A DNA stretch of 64,000 nt from Taeniopygia guttata (Eukaryota > Chordata > Aves > Passeriformes > Estrildidae), in contig NC_133063.1 in the NCBI RefSeq assembly GCF_048771995.1, positions 66,397,014 to 66,461,013 of the forward strand, given 5' to 3'. The notes beneath the pieces are model-generated. The model was not told the DNA's origin, did not search any database, and saw only the letters and a list, made by a program, of their open reading frames with translations. Shown in pieces: positions 38,701 to 52,400 of this stretch (positions within the stretch are counted from its first letter, which is position 1; the number at the start of each line of letters is the position of its first letter). The position numbers and the translations under genes were made by a program.

Positions 38701-41700
38701 TACTTGCAATTTGACCTGACTTTTTTTTTGCCAAAATCTATGCTCCTCTAGGATTCTTTTGCTTGTTTTGAGGAAAGTGATATTTAGGCACTTATTCTTA
38801 CCTTCAAATTACTGAATTTGCTTCAGATAAAATATTTGATATTTCTGTACAGACTTGGATAATGCATTGAGCTGCCTTCAGCGTGAAGATCCAAGTTTAA
38901 AAGTAAAGCCAGATCCTGACACAGGACAAGTAAGATGAATCTTCTATTGCTCATCTTATAACATTATTTTATAACATCAAGACCACACTTTTGTTAGCTC
39001 ATTTGCATATTGAAATTTTCTTTAATAAAAAGGACTTTCTGAATGTTCTTATGATACATGTAGGAAACTAAAATGGAGTCTTGGGCACTTGTGCTTTACA
39101 GAACAGAGGAAGTAATCCCATACTCTGCATGTTTTTTACAATTCTGTATTTAAAAAGGTTTGAATTACATAGTCTTTAAGGTGAGGTAAAATTATCTTTT
39201 TTATGATGAGCAAAGTACTGGTAACAACACTCTCACTTAAATTATATTTATGTTAGATGGCTTAGAGCAATGTCTGTGGTCCTTAGATTTTTAAGTATTA
39301 CAGCTGTTAGAATTAGAAGCATCTTTAAGAGACAATTTGGAGAATGCAAATCATTGCTTAAAGAATTTGTAATAAAACCTGAGTTTTCCATGTTTTTCCA
39401 CTTCTCTCTTAATGATCTCACCAGACTATCCTCTGTGGCATGGGAGAATTACACATAGAAATTATTCATGACCGAATCAAACGTGAATATGGAATTGAGA
39501 CTTATTTGGGACCTCTTCAGATAGCATACCGAGAAACCATCTTAAATGCTGCCCAAGCTACAGGTAAAATGAGTGAATGCAAGGAACATCTTGTTTCTGT
39601 TTCTGCAGCTTGATTTACTTTAAACAATACATGAGAGGCTTTCAGATGAATTTTATGTGGTTTTTTTTCCCTCCCCTGCAGATATATTGGACAAAACAGT
39701 AGGTGATAAACGACACTGTGTAACTGCAGAGATAGAGGTAAGACCCACATCAGGAGAAGGAGCAACAACAAAACCCATCATCAGCTATGCTGAGAATGTC
39801 AGTGAAGTACTACCCAAAGAACTCCAAGGAGCTATAGAAAACGGAATCACAAATTCATGCATTCAAGGTAATGTTATGTCAGCTATACTGGTCTAACAGT
39901 TTTGTAAGAAGCAATTTTTTGGAAGGAAAAACTGCTTGGTAGCATGAATAAAAGATAGTATATAGTATATATACGTACAACTAATGTATATGTAAGGTAC
40001 GAAGGAAAATTACAAAAACTACAAAAATTGCCAAACATCTTTTTCTCTATGCCTGAAATGGAAGTCAGCGTGCCTTTGGTTTGCTTTTAAGGTTGTTGTC
40101 TTCTCAGTCACTCAACAGTGAGCTTGGAGCTCTTTTGGTTTATTTTTTAATGTGGTATAAGAGATAAGGCATTTACTTCATGACATCATGTAAACCATAG
40201 TGATCTAACAGAAATGGTTTTATAGGCCAGCATGTATTACACTTCTGTTACTGTTACTAATGCGTATTTTTGATTTTCAAATATGTTAAATCCATCAGTT
40301 TTCAGTAAAAAGCTTTAAGTAATTGGGAAGTCTGTTTTCTAAAGGATTAAAGTGCCCTTGAATAAATTAAAAGTGTCCTTGACTTTTAATTAAAAATAGG
40401 AAGTCTTAAGTAACTTGTGGGCAAAAAACTGCCTTATAGTAAAATCAATAGGTTGTGGATTAACAAAGGAGAATTTAACAACCAGCATGAAGTGATTTTT
40501 CAAATTTGTTCAGAGGAATTTGAAAACATCTCTCGTCTTTGGCTGTGGAATGTGTTAACTATGTGCTTTCTTTATGCTTCTTGAAGAAACTTCAGCACTA
40601 TACTGTCTCCATCCTAAAACTGATGCCATTAAGTGCTTTAAAATAAAAATACCTGGCCATGTTCTCTGTTAAAAAAAAAGTGATGTTTCTTTTCTCAGAT
40701 ATGGTTTAGGCATCATCTCTAGTTTAATGCCGTTGGGTCTGGTTGAGAGTCCTGGGTTGGAGGTAATCTGCCTAGGACACTAGTTTATCCTTTATGGAAT
40801 TGAGTTACCCCAGGAGTTTTGGTTATATGTTAGTATCAGGCACTGCTGTGATTATATTGTATTCAAAAGGAAAATATAGAAAATATTCTGGCTTGTGGTT
40901 AAACAGAAGTTTTCCCTACTTTTTCAAATGATGTCTTGTTCAAGAGACTAGTTTTAGATAATACAATGTATTTAAAAATAACTTCTTGGTAATGGTTGTC
41001 TGGGTGAGTAAATTTGGGAGTCTCTGGTGAGAATTATCTGTGCTTATGATGAAGACAGTAAGAAAGTACGAGTCTGCATTCCTTTGTTCCTTTGTCTCTT
41101 TTGATAAAGTTAGGTAATGACAAAACCTCTAAATGAGGAACATGACCAGTAGCCACACCCTTGGGGAGAGGACAGGAAAGGAAAGAGCAAAGTGAGAAAC
41201 AAGTTAATTCTGAGAAATTTTTGCATGTGTCTTAATATCCTGAAAACAAATGAGCTTGTTTTTTTTTTTTCCCTTTTATCTCTTCTTCATGGCCCTACCC
41301 AGGACCTCTGCTTGGATTCCCAGTTCAAGATATAGATGTGACAGTGCAATCACTGACAGTGCACCCAGACACCTCGCATACAATGATATCAGCCTGTGTT
41401 TCTCGCTGTGTGCAAAAGGTACTGTGAAACTGTAAGCTGCTGGAAACACAGTAGCATGATCTACTGCTGGGAAAATATATGTATATCAGAATCTGGTCAT
41501 TGTTCCTCTTTGCATGCCCTCGTAATGCCCTTGCTGGGGAATTTACACCTTTTGCAAGTAGAGTTTGAGTCACCTTCAGTGACACAAGTAAGTACTTTTC
41601 AAAAAAGTACATCATCAGCTGACTTCCTTCTATTCTATGTAGGCTTTGAAAAAAGCTGGTATACAAATACTGGAGCCCCTGATGAATTTAGAAATCACAG

Positions 41701-42406
41701 TAAGTGAAGATCATCTCAGTGCAGCACTTGCTGATCTTGCACAGCGGAGAGGTAATATTCAGGAAATCCAGTCTCGTCAAGATAACAGAGTTGTGGTTGC
41801 TGCTGTTCCACTAGCAGAAATGATGGTATGTGATTACCTTACCAATGATAAAACTGATATTTTTCATAGGCTTTAAGATATTTGGCTTCAGTTTACTTTT
41901 CCTTAGTTATGGATAAGTAAATTTAGAATGGATTTTTAAAATTGTAATTACTGAAGGTCAGAAGGAAGTGTCCACATATTGAGTAGCTTTTTTATGCTAA
42001 ATTCAGATTGCTAAACCAGCATGTATTCAGCTGTAAGCTAGAGAACTAGTAAATACTACTAAAATAGGTTTTATGGAGAACAGTTTTTAAAAAAGATTAT
42101 TGACTCTTGCATGTGTTGCAATTCTAATTCAGTAATATTGGAAAGTTAACTTACTAGTACACTGCAGTATACTTCTGACACTCTTTTTTTCTCTCTCTGT
42201 GGTCTAAGCAGCTTCTTATGCTAACTTATCTTTCCCTTATCCTAACTTGAGTGATGTGTGTTCTCCGTTTTGTCCAGGGCTACTCGACAGTTTTGCGTTC
42301 TCTAACATCGGGCTCAGCAACCTTCACATTGGAGCTTGCCAGTTATCAAGCCCTGAGCAGTCAAGAGCAAAGTGCACTTCTTCAGAGGAGGATGGGGTTG
42401 GTGTGA
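25202..42406 (+). CDS. GFM2: GFM2, mitochondrial ribosome-releasing factor 2 (EF-G2mt), complete, 781 aa
   Basis: Translational GTPase that, with MRRF, splits mitochondrial ribosomes after termination. Coding exons: 25202-25276, 25817-25901, 26907-26952, 27919-28016, 29024-29149, 29557-29645, 32680-32768, 33014-33074, 33162-33347, 35162-35242, 35958-36106, 36619-36759, 36841-36940, 37471-37660, 38853-38929, 39425-39563, 39682-39867, 41303-41418, 41643-41825, 42278-42406. They total 2346 nt with every phase matching; human GFM2 is 779 aa. The N-terminal 65 residues are basic and poor in acidic residues, as for a mitochondrial presequence. GTPase motifs: P-loop AHIDAGKT 77-84, switch RGIT 119-122, DTPGHVDF 141-148, NKMD 195-198. 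EF-G domains II-V follow, e.g. [18 protein letters not shown] and [15 protein letters not shown]. The first ATG of the coding exon is chosen; a second at 25214 aligns better with human MLTNLRIF. The start choice is the least certain point. Confidence 0.96.
29687..29728 (+). repeat. (TG)21 microsatellite after GFM2 exon 29557-29645
   Basis: Uninterrupted TG dinucleotides starting about 40 bases downstream of the exon donor (GT at 29646), preceded by T-runs. Confidence 0.97.
29850..30700. other. Unclassified segment in GFM2 intron 6
   Basis: More GC-rich than the surrounding intron and without coding signal. Its texture suggests an old LTR or other repeat, but no family was recognised and no terminal repeats were found. 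Confidence 0.3.
31551..31555 (+). repeat. Left target-site duplication AAACC
   Basis: Identical to 32295-32299 and immediately outside the TG...CA ends of the inverted-arm element. Confidence 0.8.
31556..32294. mobile_element. 739-bp element with long inverted arms, GFM2 intron 6
   Basis: The ends are TGTCATGGTTTGACACTGGC and its exact reverse complement. The left arm (31556-about 31750) and right arm (about 32092-32294) pair at roughly 93 percent, with some indels. Between them are about 340 bases with no coding capacity. The flanking 5-mer AAACC is present at 31551-31555 and again at 32295-32299, a direct target-site duplication. Both arms carry AATAAA-type motifs. The end sequence resembles avian ERV LTR ends (TG...CA), so an LTR-derived fossil is likeliest. 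A non-autonomous DNA transposon with TGT...ACA ends (Ginger-like) is an alternative. Confidence 0.8.
32295..32299 (+). repeat. Right target-site duplication AAACC
   Basis: Matches 31551-31555; five bases is the duplication length expected for ERV-L-type or Ginger-type integration. Confidence 0.8.
33395..33790 (-). mobile_element. Old CR1 LINE fragment in GFM2 intron 9
   Basis: Minus-orientation CR1 recognised by 'ctgaaagggacctttggagatgtc', 'gcttaaagcagggc', 'cttgtcccagtgcttgacc' and, further on, 'cttctccaagccagacaaaccc'. Heavily diverged and so much older than the copies at 18976 and 56834. Confidence 0.7.
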
Positions 42407-42730
42407 GAAAACAAGGTTTTCTATCCCCGTTAAATATTTAAGTGTGTGCGCCAGTGTGTTTGTCTGGGACCAGCTGGTGATGGCAAATAATGAGTTAGCA
42501 GCTGTATACACAGACTGCTTTTAACTGTCCAGGGAGGAAGGTTCAAGAGGCTCTGCTCTGCTGGCATAACCTCGTGATTGCAAAGCAGGGATACAACCAA
42601 CCACAAGTTGTTGCTTTGCAAATTCTTATCTTGCAGACATGTGTAATGAGAAGTGATGCAAATCGTCTTCACAGAAATGAGCACTAAGTCCACCTTAATG
42701 TGCCACTGGGACTGTTTTCCTAATCTAGTA

Positions 42731-42736
42731 AATAAA
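42731..42736 (+). promoter_or_regulatory. GFM2: Polyadenylation signal AATAAA, GFM2
   Basis: AATAAA 325 bases after the GFM2 stop, followed by GTTTGTGGAAGTTTTG, a good GU-rich downstream element. Cleavage is expected near 42755. Confidence 0.75.
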
Positions 42737-42755
42737 GTTTGTGGAAGTTTTGTTT

Positions 42756-43200
42756 ATCACTGAAATAACTTTACAGTTTTGGCACTTTGTGTCTTGATTT
42801 GTTTTCAGCTGTACAAAAAATATGGTTAAGAAGCATTTTACATTGTACAACTTACAAGTATTACTTCTACTGGTAGAAACCCTTTATGAACTAGAGTTCA
42901 GGACTGGGTGTAATTTCTACCTGAGTTTACCAAGTAAGTTTAACGGATACTTCCGCAAATCAGGTAAGATCGGTGCAAAAAAAATGCAAGAAAGGCAGTT
43001 TTCCCAGGACTAATTCCTACCTACCACCCTGCAGTATGTTGAGTATGGATTTGTTTGTTTGTTTACCTTTTGAAATTAGTGAATTAAGCTGTGATGGTTC
43101 TAATTTGCTATAGGTTGCAATGATCTGGTTACCTAGAAAAAGGGTAAGTGATACTTTGAAATAAAAAAGATAGTTTGCTCTGAATTTAAATAATGTCTTA
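42756..43200. other. Short spacer between converging GFM2 and HEXB
   Basis: No gene and no recognised repeat beyond a small TTTG run near 43050. The two transcripts end about 450-580 bases apart. Confidence 0.6.
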
Positions 43201-43202
43201 GC

Positions 43203-43342
43203 TTTATTTTCTTCAGCCTTAGAGTGTACAGAATTAGTAACTCTATGGTATCAAGTTTCATGATTTCACAGTGAAGAATCCCTACTTTTGAAAGGTTGAA
43301 AATGATAATTTTTACTCCAACAAGGCTGTCAAATAATTTTAT
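43203..43342 (-). promoter_or_regulatory. HEXB: Candidate polyadenylation signals of HEXB
   Basis: Minus-strand AATAAA occurs at 43337-43342 (about 105 bases after the stop) and at 43203-43208 (about 240 bases after). Either could be used; sequence alone does not decide. Confidence 0.5.
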
Positions 43343-43445
43343 TTTAAAAGTGAAAATTTTAAGTCTTGATTCAGATACGAAACCACACATACATATTCAT
43401 ATCCCCGAGGCACTTCAGGCTGTTGACAAGAAGTCTTCTCAGTAG

Positions 43446-46400
43446 TTATGGCCCCCTTGCTTCATGGGCACAGTATCCAACAAACACTGGTTCAGCTGCT
43501 ATGCCACGGCTGTTAAAATAAAGCGGAATGGGTATGACTATAATCAAATAACTGGCTGCTTGTGTAGGCAGGAAGAGAGATACTGGCAATATATTTTAAT
43601 AACTATATAAACAAAACTACTCCCAAGAAACAACATATGGCCTATTTAGGGAGTGAAAAAGGGCCCTATTCTACTTTTGATTGTACTTTTGGTTTGAACC
43701 TCTGTTATAATCAGAGGCACCAAGCTATTAGCAGACATGTTGAAAGGTTTAAATTCAGGGGCTAGTTCCTTTGATGTCACAAAATCTATTGCTTTTATTG
43801 AAAAAATGTCCTAAGAGAGACAAGTATGAATCAACTAATATTCACACATTCTTCCCTCTCCCAACCTCAATGTTTCCTTCCTATGCAGCTCTAATTTCAT
43901 AATTTCAGTTATTTTGGGGGGAGGAGTCAGTTTCTTTCAGCTTACGCTATCATAAATTATTCTGTTCTCATGTGGCATTAGAAACAAACCAACCCCTATG
44001 GGTTATGATGGTGCCATGAGATAGTATAAAAAACATGTTTCAGAATTAAAATAGTTGCAAACAATATTCTATTTCTCAAATGTTTAAGATATAGCTACTA
44101 ATGCTACTAATGTTTAGTGGTGCAGTGGAAAAAAACGAATAATAGCTCAGTTTAACGACTGCTGACCCTAAGCAAGACATACTCTTAGTAAAGACAAGGC
44201 TTGGTGTCTAGGTCTTTGGAATATATGCCCATTTTATTGTTTCCTTCCTCTCATCACCACTTTTCTGCAGTCTGGGTTGCTGTATCCTAGAAGCAGCTGA
44301 GTTTGGATCTGCATAGTACCTACTGCATTCACAGTACTCTTTCAAGAGCAGTGGCCTCAATCGTCAATAGGCAGAGTTACTGTTCTTCCAGGAGCTAGCT
44401 GTTACAATATGCTACGGACCCATTCCCCTTGCTCCCTGGTAACCAGCTGCAGAGAATGCCAGAGCTCTTTGTTCTCTTGGAAAAGTCCCTCCTACAACTG
44501 CCACAGGCTGTGCATATGTCATGAATAAAAACATTAGTAGGAACATAGTCCTTACGCACAAGCTAAGACTACAGCAGCCTGATACTAAGTCAGCTCTCTG
44601 AAGAAGCCCCATATACAGGAAACACAGCAACTGCAGCTCCATGGAATTTTTTTTCATCAATGGAAAGGGAATGGTTTCTCTAGTGTCAAGGCTTGTATAA
44701 AAAGAGTCGTTTTCAGGACAACATATCTTTTTATTAAGGTAGTTACTTTTTAAAAGGAATCGTTCACCCTAAATCAGCAAGAACTACTTAAGACTACTTT
44801 CTGTTGCTAAATATGCGCAACAAGTACAGGGAGTAGTCCTTAGTCTGACCCTGCATTCTGCATCTCTCATGCCAGCATTACAAGAGCAGCTGCTGCCTTG
44901 TGGACCAGCTCCCTTTACAGCAATAAAGTACCAGTGCTAAGGAAGAAGATGCAGATGCAGCAGTGGAGTCAACCAGGTCCAGGAACAGCATAGCTTAGTT
45001 CACTGTAAAACCCTAATCCTAGTGGTACAGCCACTGTACTTGTAACTGCTCAGTTGTAGCAGTGTTCTCCTGAGCCCCACTATGAGGTGCACCAACCTGC
45101 TAAGTAATGCAACATACATTTTGAATTCCCTTTAATATTGTTTTTAACATGTATTTGTCAACTCTCTCTTAACGTATCTATTTTTCTCATGACTGAGGGA
45201 GATAGCACAACTTACATACAGCTATTTTCCTAACGTGATTATTTTAAGCCAGTTTGAAATAACCCAGCCAAGTCAAAACTTTCAAGTCCTTCAGTCATTC
45301 TTGATTAAAGAGTGACAGCAAGGTAAACAGATACTATATACTCTAAACTAAAGTACTGTGTCCAGCAGTTATGGGCCCCTCAGTTTGGGAAGGACATTGA
45401 GATGCTTAAGCACGTTCAGAGAAGGGCAACAAGGCTGGTGGGGGGCTTGGAACACAAGCCCTGTGAGGAATGACTGAGGGACCTGGGGGTGTTCAGCCTG
45501 GAGGAAAGGAGACTCAGATGTGACCTTATCACTCTACAACTCCCTTAAAGGTGGTTGTAGGCAGGTGGGGGTTGGTCTCCTTCTCTCGGCAATAACTGAC
45601 AGAACCAGAGGACACAGTTTCAAGCTGCGTCAATGGAAATATAGGTTGGATATTAGGAAGAAGTATTTTACAGAAAGAATTATAAAGTACTGGAATGGCC
45701 TGCCCAGAGAGGTGGTGTAATCACCATCCCTGGATGTATTTAAGGAAAGAATGGGTATGGCACTCGGTGCCATGGTTTAGTTGAGTTGTTAGGGCTGGGT
45801 TGGACTTAATCTTTAAGGACTCTTCCAACCTAGTCATTCTGTGATTCCAACAGATAATTATGCTAAGACATCTTCATGAACATGAGCAGAAAGCTTGAGT
45901 TTCAAGTGCTTACTATAACTGCTGTTCTATCATTTTCTTTAAAGAAATGATTTGTATCTACCTCGAACTACTACCACACAGAGTGGAGATTTTTAATGAG
46001 TTGTCATAAACTTCTGCAGAGAAATAAAATGGTATGTTTCATGCTTGCTGCAATTCAACTATTCAGTTCTCTGACTGTATACTTCAAAAGTGGAGTCAAA
46101 CTTGGACTTAAAACCTAGAAATCACTCTTATCTGCAACTGTGATGTACAAAAACAACATTAGCAATAAAAACCCAGTAACTTGTCCAGGTACTTTTTAGG
46201 AAAGAACTGGGAGAAGAATGTGTTCTGACTACTGTAAACAAAGTCAGTACATAAATGAATTAAAATTTGTCATGGAATGCTTATCCACCGCTTTCAGCCC
46301 CTAAAGTAAGGCAATACCTGAAAGAATAGCTTGTCCAAGCTCAACTCTCATGCAAACAGCTCCAGCTGATTACCTTCTGCAGGTATTTGTTATTCACAAT

Positions 46401-49400
46401 AAATAAATAATACTGCCTTTTTTCTTGTAGAAGTCTGCTCTTCGTTCTGTTAGTGTACTCTTCTCACATACCCTTTAATATAATTTTTGTCTGAAATAAG
46501 TCAATCATGGTGCTCATTTTTCCTTTACAGGAAAGAGAAACACAGAAGAGTCCTAGTTATTTCATTGAAAAAAATGAGTTCTGAAAATTTTGGTTGCAAA
46601 ACTGTCCAGAGCTCCTGTCTTAATGTACCTGTCTTCCTCTTCTGTGGATACAAAACCAAATGGGATTGCATTTACAGTCAGGTTGAACTGCTAGCTCTCT
46701 TCTCTTCATCTCCAGGCCAGCAGTTTATGCCTGTACCTTTATTCCATTGGTTATAAAACCTGAGAACCAAGATACATTGTAGGACTAAATCTTACCGGAG
46801 CATGCGGCATCGATGACTAGTTAGCCTTTTGTAGGCATCCTGCAAGTTGGTCACATTGCTGCTGCTCCAGAGTCTTTCCCCAACAGCACTTGCTCGAGGC
46901 CTGTAAAGGTATATGTGGTCTATAACCAAGAATGGATCTTTTTTTTAATACCAGGTCTAGTATAATACTTCAATACCCAGAAGCATTACTTTTCATTGCT
47001 GCTTAGGTTCAAAGCAGTTCACAAAGCACTGTTAGCACTAGCATACAGTCCTGTGGGATTAATTAATGCTTCTTATAGCTGGCTTTTTAAACTCTAATGA
47101 TAAAGCAATCCATACCATAATCTTGGTGTCAGGTTAGTTGCATCCACAAATTCCCCCCACAGGCAAGCTTCTCCACCTATTAAAAGTTTCTTCTGTTCTT
47201 CAGATCCTGAATTCAAACCAGAAAATCAGCATTCTTCTCTGTCCAGAAGATGGGCATATATCAACAATTAGACAGCACTGATGTTCAGTTATTTTCATAT
47301 AAAATACCTGAGCTATCCAGAGCATTAACTTACATTTTGGTAGTCTTGTTACAGAATGAGAGAACCACCAAGCCATTTGCCCAGAGAAACTATTTCTCTG
47401 CTCTGTCAGAAAGGATTTTACCTTTTATGCTCTGAAGAGATTCCTCAGCTTTTTTTTTTTTTAATCTCCTCAGAGATTTAAAACCTGATGGAAACTGTTC
47501 ATTCTATCACATACAGAACATTCCTTGAAAAAATTACTTAGTCAGGTATTCTCCTTAATGAGCTCTGAGAATGCTCCCTCGCACACAATGAAAAGCCCTA
47601 TGGAAAGCATGAGATGTTTGTATCAACTTTAGATACAGGGAGAGAACATGTATTTTTCTAGACTAGTTTAACAATCAAGAAGCTTGGTAACATAAATTAA
47701 GTATCTGCTATGAACAGCAATTTTGCACAATTCTACTCCTAAAGCATCTGCCCACTTAGTCCAGCATTCTATCTTACGCAAACGCCAGTATCAGATACTT
47801 GAGGAAGTGTAATACCTTTCCCGGTGAGAAGTGCAAAGTTCTTTTTTTAAAGAGTTTTTCAGAAGTTCTAGCTGACCATAATTCCTTGGATGATACTATA
47901 ATCACAGTGATGGAATGGCCACTCTAAACAGCACTAGTCTTTCCATTTACACTGTACTATAAACCAAGGAGTTTCATGCACAGAACATGCATATAAAAAA
48001 GGCAACAAACCAGGGAAGTTAAGTGGTTCAACACTGTAGTATTTCTTCCAGTCTTGCCCATAACTAATGTAGTCTAAGTACCACGGTGCTGACAGGACAG
48101 CAGTGAACCCAGCTCCTGTGACCCTGCTCAGTTCAGGAGTGTAGTTATTTGCCATCCATACCTGAACTACAGTGTCCGGTTTCAGCTAAAGAGGAAAAGA
48201 CAAAAGATAAAATAAACAAAATAACCAACTTAACCCAAAACTACTAATGGCAATCCTAATTGCTGTTATCAAGGAAAAAAAATCATAAATTTCCAAACTC
48301 TCTATTTTGTTTTGAAGAGGAACATCTTGGAAACTACCTTTTGTCATCCCTCCCCCCACTCCAGTCTAAAGCTGATTAGCTTTTTTTCTGGTTTTAAACA
48401 CTCAGAGTGAAGCCTAGGTTATACTATGGACAGTTAATGCTTTAAGAGGATTCCTACATTGCATCACGTATCTGACTAGCTCTTAAATGCTGAGCATTTG
48501 GTGTTACTAGACTAGACACACAGTTACATGAGACAAAAAAAAACCCAGCAAAAACCTGCATAGAAACTTCTCCACCCTTTACTCTGATGTTTTAAAGCTA
48601 TAATATTAACTGTGCTCACTTTTAAAAAGCACTTCAATGCTGGTGTTCCTGTTTCACCTATTACATATTCAACAAATGGTAATTTCAAGGGATTGAAATT
48701 ACCCACAGCTGGAGAGACTTGCTCATGTCAGCAGACTTTAACTCTTTAAGAGACAAAGCCACATTTACTTAATAGTCTGCTCTGGAAGCCTCACACAATA
48801 TTGTGGTGTTATGCAAGAGTACTTTACTAATTTTCCCATCTTACTTGTGCCTTGTGATCAAACACTTCTTGCCAGACCATTTGGCCTTTGTTGTAGGAGG
48901 AAACAATGTCCAAAATGCTAGAATTTAGAAATAAGATCAGGTTTGTGAACTTCAACGAGATAAGTACAAACATTCAAAGTAGCAACATTTTCTACCCCAA
49001 GGCATATCAGACCTTTCCCACCACTGCATAGGGGACCAAGAAAAAGCAGGTTGTTCTGGTTTCGGAACCATGCTTGCAGAGCATGTTCTACCATGCAGAA
49101 CAATGGGCACGTGCATTAACACAAACCAGCAATTCATACAGGGTGACTAAGTCCGTGTTATTTAAGGAGAGAAAGAAATGTCTGCAAAAACCCTCCCCAC
49201 CCTTGTGCTGACACTACTGAAGATACCTAGTTTAAGATACCCAATACATTCACAGTATGTGTAAAACTAGCTTATATATATATATCCATGTTGTGTCCAA
49301 CATTTTAAAGCCATGAACTTCAGACCTGGTATTTTAAAATAAAGTAGATAGTTCCAAATATGTGGCAATTTTTCAACATAATGTAGATACTATGTTAGCT

Positions 49401-52400
49401 TCCATATCTGCATGTCAATGCCACCCTGAAATAATGGCTGTGAAAAACTGAGCAAGAATTTAAAAAATCAACATACTTCTGAACATAGTAAGATTCCAGT
49501 TTAGCATAGTCAATGCCAAAACCTTGCTTCTTCATGAACTCTTTCACCTCAGGGTTAGATTTCCTTAAATAATAACAAGAAAACAAGTTTAAAAAAAAGA
49601 TTATTTTTGTTGTGCTGTACTTCTAATACAAACACACGTGAATCTGTTTGGTAATCCTTGCTGTTACCAGATTTTCTGATGGGCAGAACTCAATGTAAAC
49701 ATCTACTTTAACACAACCATTTAAATGTTAATTTTCTTATCTAGTACTTTTCTAACATACTAGTCCTCTGTCCTGCCAGGGTAATTTTTATAAAGAAATC
49801 CTTTAGAATACCTGAATATTTATGAAAGTACAAGTCAAAGCAAAATTCTGCACAGCAGTTGGTTTTTGAGGATCACAAATGATCTGCCTGTAAATTGTTA
49901 CAGAGATAAGACTGGAGTTTTAGTTATGCAGTGAAAACTGTCTTATGCAACTGAGTTCCATAACTGATACAGACGGACAGGTTTAGGAGACACTAGGTAT
50001 TTGTTCTTCCTTGAATTGTCACCATACCAACAACTGAAGTCCACTTCATCTCCTCCCAAATGAATGAATTCATCTGGAAATACACTGCTGATCTCCTTAA
50101 AGAACTTAGTCATGAAGTTGTAAGTTGTATTCCAAACAGGATTTACAGGTCCAAAGGACCCAGTTGGCTGTCCTCTATTGTAACAAGGAGTGAGAAGATC
50201 TTTTTGACCTAATAAAAACAATTAATAGATGATGCTCAGTTTCATGTTGCTATGCTAACTTTGCTAGCAGGAAGAAGCAGTTAGCCATATTAAAAAAGTA
50301 AGTATTCATGACCTATTTTAAATATAATCAAATAGAGGCAGGATGAAATAAGACAACTTGAAAAGGTTGAAGAACCCTCTAACTGGCAATCAGGACTGAC
50401 TTTCAGATCTATTTAACATACACTAATATAGGTAACATGTCACAATACCTGGAAAACAGCATTTGGATAACTACTTGAACAAAAGAAAAAGCTTTAATGA
50501 ATATCAAAAGGAAGCCAGTGAGAAGAAAGCCAAACCTAATGAGTATGCTTCAGAGGCTTCTTTTCTATTTCGATTGCTCTGGGTTTTTAACACCTAAGTC
50601 AGTGTGAAGTACATAGCTCAAGGTAGAATGATGTCTAAAGCAGAATGTATCTGTAACCTTGCACACACATCTAGTATAGAACATGTCAAATGAACATTAA
50701 TTTTATTTCCTGTAACCTGTAAAGGTCATGACATCACTTAATGCCTCTTCCTTACCTCTTATCAAGGGCCTTACAAAGCACTTTATTGGTCACTTCTTAA
50801 AAAATTAATTTGTTTGCTACTACTTACCACAATTTCTTAACAATTTATACTTTTTTGTGCATACCTTTTCCCCAAGACTGCGTGTGTCCTGGCGTATCAA
50901 ACTCCGGGATAACTCTGATGCCTCTTAACCGGGCATACTCAATCACCAGACGGACATCAGTAGGAGTGTAGATGAGATTAGAGGAGTATGCCCCCTGTAA
51001 AATATCCACATTTAGAGACAACACACTATACCAGCAGATCACAAAATCTGGACGGAAGTGTTTTAACTTAGACTGGAGAGCAGTTTTACAAATTGGCTGT
51101 GGTTTATCAATTGCACAGACATAACTTTTGACTTTTGGAGAGGAAAAAGAAAGCCCACCAAAACAATAAACTTGCAACACTGAGACAGATCACCTTAAGG
51201 AAACCTTCCTTCTTTCCTTAGCTTGCAGTTACTGAAAAACACAGAAAAGCTAGTTTCTCTTCCTGTAGAATTTTGAAAGATATGGTTTTCAATTCTGTAC
51301 AGAGGCAAGTTATTTTTGCCCATTAGCTCTGAAACATAGGGCACTCACTACATAACATACAAGACTAATGGAAAAATTCTGCCAAGTCAGAAAGAACTTC
51401 CAGCATCTCTGCTTCTTGGTTTTGAGTGTGACTAATTTAGCATCAGGATGTGTTTCTTTTGTGACATGAAATTTGAGTGTAATTCCACTCCCACACAGCC
51501 AACAAATATGACAATGACCCAGATTACTACAGTTTGGTGAAACAGATGCTTGCCAAAGATGCTATTCATGATAAAAAGCACCTTAAGCTTCTGCTTATCT
51601 GAAAATGGTTGCCACAGCAGAGTTACTCTAAAAATGAAATAGTAGACAAGAAGCCTTTCAAAGAGAAGCTTGTTGAGACAAACAACAAGCTGTCAGTGGG
51701 ATATACGACAGAACTCTAGTAGTTTTCTTTTACCACAAAAAATAATCTGACTGCACTATGCAACACCTACAGTTTTTGAATTATAAAATTCTTCATAGCA
51801 TCTGCTCTAGCACTGCCAACATAATTTTCATGAGGGTCAGATTCTAGCAAGCATTTTAAAACAGAATCACAAATCTTGTACTTAAGATTAGTCTACTTAA
51901 CTATTCTTAACTACATTTGATTTGGCTCCTACTGTACCGTGACTGAGCAAGAACCTCATCGTGGCTCTCACTAATGTAACAAAGTCTACTATTGCATCTA
52001 GAAATAGACACATTCCACTGTATTTACTTCAGGAAACAACCTTGCACTTTTGGATCTCTTACAGACATGGTGTGTTTTGCAAGGATAATATTACTATTGC
52101 AGTGGTGCTACAAGCTGGCAGAAAACTCTCTTAGATTTGTTTGAGTGGCAGAAGTCAACCAGTTAAAGAAACCCATCAACAGAAATCCAAGCAGTGTTCA
52201 CTACTTATTTGCATACCATTAGTGTTCGAAGGCCTGCAAACACTGAGGATAATCCAGAAAATTTGCGTGAAAGAGTAAAGGTGGTCATTTACTGAGTATC
52301 CAAAAGAAGACTTAAAAATGGTCCACATAGAAACTCAGGCAGGATCCTGAATATGGACTTGCTCGTTACTGGTCTCATCGTACTGTTTCACAATCAGCCA

